Part shown: positions 1-4,348 of the stretch, piece after piece
Numbering within the stretch: position 1 is the stretch's first letter
Layout of the letters: the number at the start of each line of letters is the position of its first letter
NCBI GenBank assembly: GCA_013812385.1
Contig: JACCTM010000210.1
Coordinates: 1 to 6,897 of the forward strand
DNA from: Geodermatophilaceae bacterium
GTDB taxonomy: Bacteria > Actinomycetota > Actinomycetes > Mycobacteriales > Geodermatophilaceae
DNA length: 6,897 nt
Direction: 5' to 3'
Position numbers and translations under genes: made by a program
The notes under the pieces: model-generated
What the model was told of the DNA's origin: nothing
What the model saw: the letters and a program-made list of their open reading frames with translations, nothing else
Database searches by the model: none

Positions 1-2
1 TC

Positions 3-161
3 GAAGCCATGATCGATCACCACACCGGCGCGATCCAGATGGCCCAGACCGAACAGCAGGACGGCGCCTCCGCGGACGCGATCGCGCTCGCCGAGGAGAT
101 CGAGCGGGCCCAGACCGAGGAGATCGACAGGATGCGGGAGCTGCTCGCCGACGCCGAGTAG
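3..161 (+). CDS. DUF305-family protein, C-terminal end (partial)
   Basis: This is the last 52 codons of a protein that begins outside the window, ending at TAG (159-161). The first residues read EAMIDHHTGAIQMA, which matches the conserved His-His/Met signature (M-x-x-HH-x-G-A-x-x-M-A) of the DUF305 family. The rest is a charged helical tail, rich in Glu, Asp and Ala, as in the second helical repeat of that family. Family members are usually exported or membrane-anchored four-helix proteins, often found near copper or other metal-handling genes, but their exact role is not settled. No metal gene is visible here, so a metal role is only a family-based guess. The gene converges with the minus-strand gene that ends at 238 and shares a palindromic terminator with it. 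Confidence 0.85.
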   Translation, partial: EAMIDHHTGAIQMAQTEQQDGASADAIALAEEIERAQTEEIDRMRELLADAE

Positions 162-187
162 GCACAGTCAGGAGTAGGCACAGTCAG
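156..187. repeat. 16-bp perfect tandem duplication across a stop codon
   Basis: GAGTAGGCACAGTCAG occurs twice in a row (156-171 and 172-187). The first copy contains the TAG stop of the DUF305 gene, so the duplication adds only untranslated sequence. It looks like a simple replication-slippage duplication. Confidence 0.9.
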
Positions 188-208
188 CCAGCTACTGCCC
201 TTGTCCTG

Positions 209-260
209 ACGCCGAGGCATTCCCCGCCACCCCAGGGTCAGGTGGGGAATGCCTCGGCGT
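209..260. terminator. Probable two-way terminator hairpin between convergent genes
   Basis: Positions 209-225 and 244-260 are perfect 17-bp inverted copies. The stem can be extended inward by about three pairs, including one G-T pair, leaving a loop of about 12 bases. It lies 47 bases after the DUF305 stop and reaches into the last codons of the convergent minus-strand gene, whose stop is 238-240. There is no run of T on either side, which is common for strong hairpins between genes in high-GC actinobacteria. The termination role is inferred; the palindrome itself is plain. Confidence 0.75.
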
Positions 261-867
261 AGGCCGCCTCCAGCTCCGGCGTCGCCTCGCCGCTGAAACC
301 GCAGCCGTTGACCACTCCGTTCGTCGAGGCGATGAGATAGCGGACGCCTCGCTGAAAGTCCACTCCGTCCAGCGCTGACGAGGTCTGGCCGGGGGACAGC
401 CCCAGCGAAACGACATCGGCATCACCGCCGGCGTACCAGCGGTCGACATCGAGAGTCACCGCGTCTGCGCTGATCTCGGTGACCGTTCCGGCCAGAGCGA
501 CCGGCATGTCGCGGAGGAACTCGACGTCGAAGGGGATACACGACGACATCGTGTCCCCGGAACCGAGTGACAGGCTCAACGTGCTCGGCGCAGACGGGCC
601 GGAGTCGGCGTCATCACCGGCGAGGATCACCGCCGTGACGGTCGCAGCAGCCACGGCGCCGGCGGCGGCGCAGGCGATCAGGATCGAACGCAGTCGTCCC
701 GGATGCCGGTTGTCAGACGCTATGTCCGGGCCGGACTCGATGATGGCCATGGTTTTCGCCAGGATGTGGTCGGCGCGCCCGTGGGGGAGCGGCGCGGGGA
801 CTGCGGTCGGTCGCATCGGGTCGATCGCCGACAACCTGGCTCGCAGTTGATCCTGTCGCCCGGTCAT
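238..867 (-). CDS. Single-pass membrane protein, partner of the upstream ECF sigma factor (putative anti-sigma or sensor)
   Basis: A 209-residue protein of unknown exact function. Residues 1-60 are a basic, Pro-rich cytoplasmic segment (LRARLSAIDP near the start). Residues 61-84 form one Ala/Val-rich membrane helix. Residues 85-209 are an exported domain that looks beta-rich, with two cysteines (C110 and C189, the second in NGCGFSG) that could form a disulfide. The start ATG overlaps the stop of the sigma-factor gene as ATGA (864-867), and a GGAGG ribosome site lies 7 bases upstream (875-879, minus strand), inside that gene. Tight coupling to a sigma gene and the inside-TM-outside layout are typical of a sigma-factor regulator. 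However, there is no zinc-type HxxxCxxC anti-sigma motif, so the regulator role is inference. The C-terminal codons form one arm of the terminator palindrome. Confidence 0.75.
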   Translation of the reverse strand: MTGRQDQLRARLSAIDPMRPTAVPAPLPHGRADHILAKTMAIIESGPDIASDNRHPGRLRSILIACAAAGAVAAATVTAVILAGDDADSGPSAPSTLSLSLGSGDTMSSCIPFDVEFLRDMPVALAGTVTEISADAVTLDVDRWYAGGDADVVSLGLSPGQTSSALDGVDFQRGVRYLIASTNGVVNGCGFSGEATPELEAAYAEAFPT

Positions 868-1412
868 CGGGATGCCTCCGTTCCTTGATGCTTGGGTAGT
901 TGTCCGGTTCCCGGCGAGTTCTTTCCCGGCGCCAACTGGTCCTTGAGTCGTCGGGTCGCCCGGTGCAGGCGGATGCTCACGGCGTTGGGGCTGATGTCGA
1001 GCACCCGGGCGATCTCACGGGGTGCCAACTGTTCCCAGGCCCACAGCCGCAGGAGCTCGCGGTCATTGTGGGACAGCGCCGTGAGGGCCTCGGTGAGATC
1101 CAGATCTGGCCAGGGCGTTGCTGTGGGCACCGGCACTTCGTCGGCAAGGCGGGTCAGTAGTCGAACTCGGCGCTGAGCGGCCCGGCGGCTGTTGGCCAGG
1201 CAGCGACGGGCGACGGCGTAACACCACGGCAGAGGCGCTTCCTCGGGGATGTCGTCGGCCCGGCGCCAGAGGACCAGCAAGACGTCGCCCAGGACGTCTT
1301 CGGCAGTGTCGACGTCGGCGCGTCTGAGCAGGTAACGCTGTACCGGCATGTAGACGGCTGCCACGACATCCTCGAAGCGGCGCCGCCGGGCGGAGTCCGA
1401 AAGAGCGGCCAC
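864..1412 (-). CDS. ECF-type RNA polymerase sigma factor (sigma-70 family)
   Basis: A 182-residue protein with the two-domain layout of group 4 (ECF) sigma factors. Region 2 is about residues 13-80: FEDVVAAVYMPVQRYLLRR, then an acidic AEDVLGDVLLVLWRR stretch typical of region 2.2, then LPWCYAVARRCLANSRRA like regions 2.3-2.4, which bind the -10 element. Region 4 is about residues 104-158 with a clear helix-turn-helix (LAPREIARVLDISPNAVSIRLHRA) for -35 recognition. The chosen start is GTG at 1410-1412. No strong ribosome site precedes it, and the next internal Met (residue 22) would cut into region 2. The gene overlaps the following membrane-protein gene by ATGA. Its trigger and target promoters cannot be read from the sequence. 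I saw no convincing GGAAC/CGTT-type self-promoter upstream. Confidence 0.92.
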   Translation of the reverse strand: MAALSDSARRRRFEDVVAAVYMPVQRYLLRRADVDTAEDVLGDVLLVLWRRADDIPEEAPLPWCYAVARRCLANSRRAAQRRVRLLTRLADEVPVPTATPWPDLDLTEALTALSHNDRELLRLWAWEQLAPREIARVLDISPNAVSIRLHRATRRLKDQLAPGKNSPGTGQLPKHQGTEASR

Positions 1413-1561
1413 ATCCCGAGTGTGTCCGGTCCAACGCCCATTCTTTCGACGACGCCCGCACCAAAATCAACGATGTGCCGGCATTAGAGCCGGGTCCCAT
1501 CCACCGCTTGGGCATCGCCGGGGATCAACTCGTACCTACAGGGGTATCGAGACGTACTGAC

Positions 1562-1590
1562 TAGACAGTGACATCTTGTCTGGATAGATT
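1562..1590 (+). promoter_or_regulatory. Promoter of the truncated PRWVKV gene
   Basis: TAGACA (1562-1567) and TAGATT (1585-1590) are separated by exactly 17 bases and fit a housekeeping-sigma -35/-10 pair. Initiation would fall near 1597, about 35 bases before the ATG at 1633. The spacer is occupied by the GACA-N3-TGTC operator-like element, so the promoter is probably repressible. Confidence 0.55.
1568..1590 (+). promoter_or_regulatory. Operator-like element, site E (GACA-N3-TGTC)
   Basis: GACA (1570-1573), three bases, TGTC (1577-1580), then TGG and an A/T-rich tail. Positions 1570-1590 match 3552-3572 near the tetR gene in 17 of 21 bases. A second, wider inverted repeat is overlaid on it: C-N-AGACA at 1561-1567 against TGTCT-N-G at 1577-1583. 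The element sits between the -35 and -10 hexamers, the usual place for a TetR-type operator. Binding is inferred. Confidence 0.5.
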
Positions 1591-1632
1591 ATGGCATCTA
1601 GGCCAGACGGCCGCACACTGACAGGAGCTTCC

Positions 1633-1803
1633 ATGACTGAGCCGCCCGAGCAGCAGAATCGCGACCTGTACGCCGGCGCCGAACCGGTTCGTCAATCGGG
1701 CACCGGCATGCCGCGGTGGGTCAAGGTGTTCGGCATCGCGGAAGGCTCACGTCGGTCAGGTCAACCCATCTCTCGACCGCGCCGACCCCCTCGATCTCGG
1801 TGA
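1633..1803 (+). pseudogene. Truncated paralog of the small PRWVKV membrane protein
   Basis: The start is ATG at 1633, preceded by AGGAG (1623-1627) five bases away. The first 36 residues resemble the intact minus-strand protein encoded at 2508-2762. Both begin MT(E/D)P, carry an acidic, polar N-terminal tail, and then have G(M/V)PRWVKV; here the motif is GMPRWVKVFGIA. In the intact copy this motif leads straight into a membrane helix. Here the similarity stops at about 1738-1740 and the frame continues with 21 basic residues, rich in Arg and Pro, to a TGA at 1801-1803. The membrane helix and C-terminal tail are missing, so the product (57 residues) cannot be inserted like its paralog. Promoter and ribosome site still look intact, so the remnant may be transcribed. 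The loss is best explained by a deletion joining this gene to the remnant that follows. Confidence 0.7.
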
Positions 1804-1931
1804 TGCCGTATGACGACGCGCCCGAAGTCGAAGCGGCGCTGGTCGCCCACGGGTATGTCCTGGATGAGGTTCGCGGCGCGCCCGATCGGCCCGGACGAGA
1901 GTTTGTATTTTCGGCGCGGCGCCCGGAGTGA
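1741..1931 (+). pseudogene. C-terminal remnant of an unidentified protein
   Basis: From about 1741 the reading frame one base over from the PRWVKV frame becomes coding-like and runs to TGA (1929-1931). It has high G/C at third positions and ends in a well-behaved sequence: PYDDAPEVEAALVAHGY, VLDEVRG, then REFVFSARRPE. The pattern of an acidic helix ending in a short hydrophobic 'G-Y/F-x-V' turn, followed by a closing 'F-V-F-x-A-R-R-P', is like the last strand and tail of some SAM-dependent methyltransferases. It is too short to assign. No start codon with a ribosome site precedes it, and the sequence upstream belongs to a different gene. I therefore read it as the 3' end of a gene whose 5' part was deleted. 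It converges with the membrane-protein gene ending at 1972. Confidence 0.45.
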
Positions 1932-1958
1932 GGCTGCGGCGGCTCACAGAGATGCGAA

Positions 1959-1974
1959 GTGCGTCAGTGCGTCA
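1959..1974. repeat. 8-bp tandem repeat at a stop codon
   Basis: GTGCGTCA occurs twice in a row (1959-1966 and 1967-1974). The second copy contains, on the minus strand, the TGA stop of the membrane-protein gene (1972-1974). The copy beyond the stop is untranslated. Confidence 0.7.
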
Positions 1975-2511
1975 GCGCGACGGCGCACGCTGCGGCTTGG
2001 GGTGCTCGCGCTGTTTGCGCTGCCCGTACCGGGTCATGCCGCGGGGTTTGAAGACCGACAGGGTCAGGGCTGCGAGGAGGAGCAGCAGCGCGCCAACCGA
2101 GTGGATCAGTGGTGACGGGTCCCGCAGATCGCTGAGGTCCGCACCCGCCGACGTCGGGTCTGCGGCGACGTCGGCCAGGAAACTGAGGGTCCGCATGTAC
2201 AACAGCAGGATCAGGGTGGCGAAGAGGTTCATGCCCAGTTTGAACAGGACCCAGTAGTGCCGAAACAGTCCCCATGTGGTCCCCAATGACTGGACGATGC
2301 CGGTGAGCAGCGAGGCAAACCCAAGCGGCACGAGGACTGCCCACGCGGCCGGCTCCATCACCAGATAGACGCCACGCACGGTCTGCGCATCCTGACTAGT
2401 CAGCGCGAGAACCCCCAGCGCCAGGAACACCACGACCGCACCCAGCCATCCCACCGAGGAAGCGACATGCGCAGTGAGCGCGAACTTCCGCAGCCGGGGC
2501 GTCATCGTCAC
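1972..2511 (-). CDS. Four-helix integral membrane protein (DUF2269-like)
   Basis: A 179-residue protein with four predicted membrane helices at about residues 11-36, 51-74, 85-109 and 135-154. A short polar stretch (about 115-134) lies before the last helix. The C-terminal tail is strongly basic: FKPRGMTRYGQRKQ followed by more Arg, Lys and Pro, so it should face the cytoplasm. The sequence LTAHVASSVGWLGAVVVFLAL in helix 1 and the KPRGMTRYGQRKQ tail fit, from memory, a family of actinobacterial membrane proteins annotated as DUF2269-like or hypothetical. Its activity is unknown. The chosen start is GTG at 2509-2511, which overlaps the stop of the upstream small gene as GTGA. An ATG two codons later (2503-2505) is an equally possible start. 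It forms one operon with the upstream PRWVKV protein, with translation probably coupled since no strong ribosome site is seen. Confidence 0.8.
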   Translation of the reverse strand: MTMTPRLRKFALTAHVASSVGWLGAVVVFLALGVLALTSQDAQTVRGVYLVMEPAAWAVLVPLGFASLLTGIVQSLGTTWGLFRHYWVLFKLGMNLFATLILLLYMRTLSFLADVAADPTSAGADLSDLRDPSPLIHSVGALLLLLAALTLSVFKPRGMTRYGQRKQREHPKPQRAPSR

Positions 2512-2762
2512 AGCGATATGTCGAATCCTGTCCAGCTCAACAACGACGAGGGAACAACAGAGTCACCGGATCCTGAGTGGCGACTGGGGCCGTGCTCTCC
2601 ACCGCCCACGTTGAGCAGCAGCATGACCGTGACCATCAGGACGACGATGAGGGCCACGATCGCCGAGACTTTGACCCACCGCGGTACACCGTCACCCGAA
2701 TCCCCAGCGGGCTCGACAGCGGCATCGTCACCGGAGTTGGGGTAGCGGGATGGGTCAGTCAT
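2508..2762 (-). CDS. Small single-pass membrane protein with PRWVKV motif
   Basis: An 84-residue protein. Residues 1-26 are acidic and polar and start MTDP. Residues 27-32 are PRWVKV, forming a positively charged edge just before a hydrophobic helix at about 33-51 (rich in Ile, Val, Leu and Met). Residues 52-84 form a tail with GGGEHGPSRHSGSGD, rich in Gly and His. Small proteins of this pattern are frequent in actinobacteria and are annotated as hypothetical; no function is known to me. With the positive edge inside, the His/Gly-rich tail should be outside. The ATG at 2760-2762 has GGAGG eight bases upstream (2771-2775, minus strand). It overlaps the four-helix protein gene by GTGA and so should be co-expressed with it. 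A broken inverted paralog lies at 1633. Confidence 0.75.
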   Translation of the reverse strand: MTDPSRYPNSGDDAAVEPAGDSGDGVPRWVKVSAIVALIVVLMVTVMLLLNVGGGEHGPSRHSGSGDSVVPSSLLSWTGFDISL

Positions 2763-2806
2763 AAGGGGATCCTCCGTCGAAGCGAACTTTCAGCCTGGGG
2801 TCCGTC

Positions 2807-2830
2807 CGACTGTACGATACATACTGTCGT
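2807..2830 (-). promoter_or_regulatory. Operator-like palindrome over the -10 region, site C
   Basis: Positions 2807-2829 form a 23-bp imperfect palindrome of pattern CGAC-N-GTA-N-G ... C-N-TAC-N-GTCG, with eight of ten positions matched per arm. Read on the minus strand (2830 to 2808) it also matches 3593-3615 in the tetR/ABC intergenic region in 18 of 23 bases. Being placed over spacer and -10, it would block polymerase if bound. The neighbouring TetR protein is the natural candidate ligand; this is inference. Confidence 0.55.
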
Positions 2831-2836
2831 TGTCAA
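2809..2836 (-). promoter_or_regulatory. Promoter of the PRWVKV/four-helix membrane-protein operon
   Basis: On the minus strand a perfect TTGACA -35 (2836-2831) is followed after 16 bases by TACAGT (2814-2809), a fair -10. Transcription would start near 2802, about 40 bases before the ATG at 2762. The spacer and -10 are covered by an imperfect palindrome (next entry). Confidence 0.6.
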
Positions 2837-2857
2837 GCAACCGTGTCTCGCAAAAGC
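2835..2857 (+). promoter_or_regulatory. Operator-like element, site D (degenerate)
   Basis: It contains TGTCTCGCAAAAGC (2844-2857) and matches the tetR/ABC site 3593-3615 in 16 of 23 bases, with the left GACA half largely lost. It overlaps the -35 hexamer of the minus-strand promoter. It could be a second weak half-site next to the palindrome at 2807-2829. Confidence 0.35.
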
Positions 2858-2869
2858 CGACACATCCCC

Positions 2870-2892
2870 AGGGCTCAATCACGGCGAGCCCT
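2870..2892 (-). terminator. Weak hairpin after the TetR gene
   Basis: A 7-bp perfect inverted repeat (AGGGCTC at 2870-2876, GAGCCCT at 2886-2892) with a 9-base loop lies 8 bases past the TetR stop. No T run follows on the minus strand. It may separate tetR transcription from the downstream small-gene promoter, but the stem is short. Confidence 0.3.
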
Positions 2893-2899
2893 CAGTGCG

Positions 2900-3502
2900 C
2901 TATGAGTGACGACGCCGGCCCGGAGTAGGCGCAGCCTGCAACCCAGCCAGGGTGACCGTGACCAGCCGCCGGACCGCCGCCTTGGACGGCAGGCTGCTGG
3001 CCGCTGCGAGGGCGTTCAGGCAATAGCTCGCGAGTTCGTCAGGTGCGACATCGTCCCGGAGGTCGCCGGCCTTGGCGCCCTCGGTCAGCAACCCGCGGAC
3101 CATGCTGCGGAGTTGCTCTTCGGCTCTGCCGACGTGCTCGCCTCGATGCAGAAAGGCTGAGAGTTCTTTGTCGTGGTGCCCGTGTGATTCGTGGGCGATG
3201 AGGGCGTAGGCATGGAGGACGTTTTCGAGTCGCTGTCCGGCCTCGTGTGCCTGGTCTCGGGCTTCAGCGAGTTGCTCGAGGTGCGTACTTATTCGACGCT
3301 CGTGCCAGGCGAGCAGGATGGCTTCGACGTCTGGGAAATACTTGTACAAGGTCGCCCGGCCGATTCCGGTCTCCTCGGCAATCTGCGACATCGTCACCGA
3401 CAGCAATCCGCGCTCGGCCACCAGAGCCGCAGTGGCGTCGAGCGTCGCGTCGCGTACGGCGCGGCGATGCGCCTCGATTGTGTCGCTCCAAAGCTTTGGC
3501 AC
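2900..3502 (-). CDS. TetR/AcrR-family transcriptional regulator
   Basis: A 200-residue protein when started at GTG (3500-3502), beginning VPKLWSDTIEAHRR. The N-terminal DNA-binding domain is typical of TetR: helix 1 RDATLDATAALVAERGLLSV, then the helix-turn-helix TMSQIAEETGIGRATLYKYF with the family's ATLYKYF recognition helix end. The rest (about residues 65-200) is a helical ligand-binding and dimer domain with a His-rich stretch HESHGHHDKE. The frame stays open upstream to an ATG at 3554-3556 (218 residues) and beyond. I prefer the GTG because family members, as I recall them, begin at PKLW, and because the ATG lies inside an operator-like repeat. Neither start has a strong ribosome site. 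Being divergent from an ABC exporter, it is most likely the repressor of that exporter and of itself, released by an unknown compound. Confidence 0.9.
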   Translation of the reverse strand: MPKLWSDTIEAHRRAVRDATLDATAALVAERGLLSVTMSQIAEETGIGRATLYKYFPDVEAILLAWHERRISTHLEQLAEARDQAHEAGQRLENVLHAYALIAHESHGHHDKELSAFLHRGEHVGRAEEQLRSMVRGLLTEGAKAGDLRDDVAPDELASYCLNALAAASSLPSKAAVRRLVTVTLAGLQAAPTPGRRRHS

Positions 3503-3549
3503 GGCCTTGAGTGTACATGACGGCGTTCCCAGGGCAATATGACGCTGCG

Positions 3550-3572
3550 TCGACATTTTGTCTCGAAAAATT
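3550..3572 (+). promoter_or_regulatory. Operator-like element, site A
   Basis: CGACA (3551-3555), three bases, TGTCTCG (3559-3565), then a run of A. The GACA/TGTC halves form a small palindrome. It shares 15 of 23 bases with site B, the closest full copy in this intergenic region, including CGACA, TGTCTCG and an AAA three bases further. It is upstream of, or at, the tetR start, so it fits a self-repression operator. Confidence 0.5.
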
Positions 3573-3583
3573 CTTGACGTCGT

Positions 3584-3612
3584 GTCATATAGACGACAGA
3601 GTGTCTCGTAAA
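3584..3612 (-). promoter_or_regulatory. Possible tetR promoter in the divergent region
   Basis: On the minus strand TTTACG (3612-3607) and TATGAC (3589-3584) are 17 bases apart, each matching the consensus in four of six bases. On the + strand TATAGA (3588-3593) is a -10-like hexamer for the ABC genes, without a good -35. Both overlap operator-like site B or its flank. The exact promoters are uncertain. Confidence 0.25.
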
Positions 3613-3615
3613 GGC
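3593..3615 (+). promoter_or_regulatory. Operator-like element, site B
   Basis: CGACA (3594-3598), GAG, TGTCTCG (3602-3608), then TAAAGGC. It lies 43 bases from site A, about four helix turns, in the same orientation. It is closest in sequence to site C in front of the small membrane-protein operon (18 of 23). It is 35 bases before the ABC ATPase start. Confidence 0.55.
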
Positions 3616-3649
3616 ATCGGTAGCCGACAACACCGGAGGTAGATCCATC

Positions 3650-4348
3650 GTGGGACATGCAATCCAGGTCAGCGACGTCACGAAGGCGTATCCCTTGGCG
3701 GCTGGCGAGTTCGTCGCCGTCAAGGACCTCAGTCTCGACATCGAACAGGGGGAGTTCGTCGCGATCGTCGGACGCTCGGGCAGCGGCAAGACGACGTTGC
3801 TGAATCTGCTTGCCGGTATCGATCGGCCCACCTCGGGAACGGTTCGCGTTGCGGACGCCGATCTTGGGTCGTTGTCGGAATCAGGACTGGCCGCTTGGCG
3901 GGGCCAAAGCGTCGGGCTGGTATTTCAGTTCTTCCAGCTGTTGCCCACGCTGACCGTGATCGAGAACGTGATGCTGCCGATGGACTTCGCCAAGAAGATC
4001 CCAATTGCACAGCGGCGCGATCGGGCCCAGCAATTGCTGGACAGGATGGGTGTTGGCACGCAGGCGAACAAGGTGCCCGCCACCCTGTCGGGGGGCCAGC
4101 AGCAGCGCGCCGCAATCGCCCGGGCGCTGGCCAACGATCCGCCGATCCTGCTGGCCGACGAACCGACCGGCAACCTGGACTCCACCACCGCCGACGCTGT
4201 CCTCGAGCTGTTCGCCGATCTGAATGCCGACGGGCAGACCATCGTGGTGGTCACCCATGAGCGTGATATCAGGTCGATCGTCGGTCGAGAGGTGACTCTC
4301 GTGGACGGCCGCGTCGTCACCGACGAGCGGGCGGGGGCGTCGGCATGA
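3650..4348 (+). CDS. ABC transporter ATP-binding protein (MacB/LolD type)
   Basis: A 232-residue ATPase with every core motif in order: Walker A GRSGSGKTT (41-49), Q-loop Gln93 in VFQFFQLLP, signature LSGGQ (146-150), Walker B ILLADEPTGNLD (166-177) and the H-loop His203 in VTHE. The length and the LADEPTGNLDS block are those of the MacB/LolD/FtsE group. These work as dimers with FtsX-type permeases and drive mechanical extrusion or lipoprotein and drug export rather than channel transport. The start is GTG (3650-3652) with GGAGG at 3635-3639, ten bases upstream. It overlaps the permease gene by ATGA (4345-4348), so the two are co-translated. It is divergent from a TetR gene, with operator-like sites between, which points to ligand-induced expression. 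The substrate is unknown. Confidence 0.95.
   Translation: MGHAIQVSDVTKAYPLAAGEFVAVKDLSLDIEQGEFVAIVGRSGSGKTTLLNLLAGIDRPTSGTVRVADADLGSLSESGLAAWRGQSVGLVFQFFQLLPTLTVIENVMLPMDFAKKIPIAQRRDRAQQLLDRMGVGTQANKVPATLSGGQQQRAAIARALANDPPILLADEPTGNLDSTTADAVLELFADLNADGQTIVVVTHERDIRSIVGREVTLVDGRVVTDERAGASA

Larger units (their letters stand above)
1413..1632. other. Intergenic region between divergent sigma-factor gene and PRWVKV gene remnant
   Basis: About 220 bases without a supportable gene. The right half holds the + strand promoter and operator-like element listed separately (1561-1590). The left half contains a weak hairpin (CCGGC/GCCGG, 1478-1493), and I find no clear promoter there for the sigma factor. 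Confidence 0.6.

Noticed and set aside
544..554. Exact GACA-N3-TGTC core inside the membrane-protein gene
   Set aside because: It lies in coding sequence, lacks the T-C/G-G extension and A-rich tail, and is not near a start. It is probably a chance match.
1478..1493. CCGGC/GCCGG hairpin upstream of the sigma-factor gene
   Set aside because: A five-base GC stem is expected by chance in such DNA, and it is not placed like a terminator or operator.
1063..1515. 150-codon minus-strand frame overlapping the sigma-factor gene
   Set aside because: It is Arg/Pro-rich shadow sequence. The alternative frame carries clear sigma region 2 and 4 motifs.
1810..2257. Open frames on the + strand opposite the four-helix protein's 3' end
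   Set aside because: They have no family resemblance and are Arg/Ser-rich, while the minus strand has a coherent membrane protein with a conserved basic tail.
2577..2909. 110-codon + strand frame across the small-gene promoter region
   Set aside because: It covers a clear minus-strand gene with a ribosome site and promoter, and its own sequence shows no domain or ribosome site.
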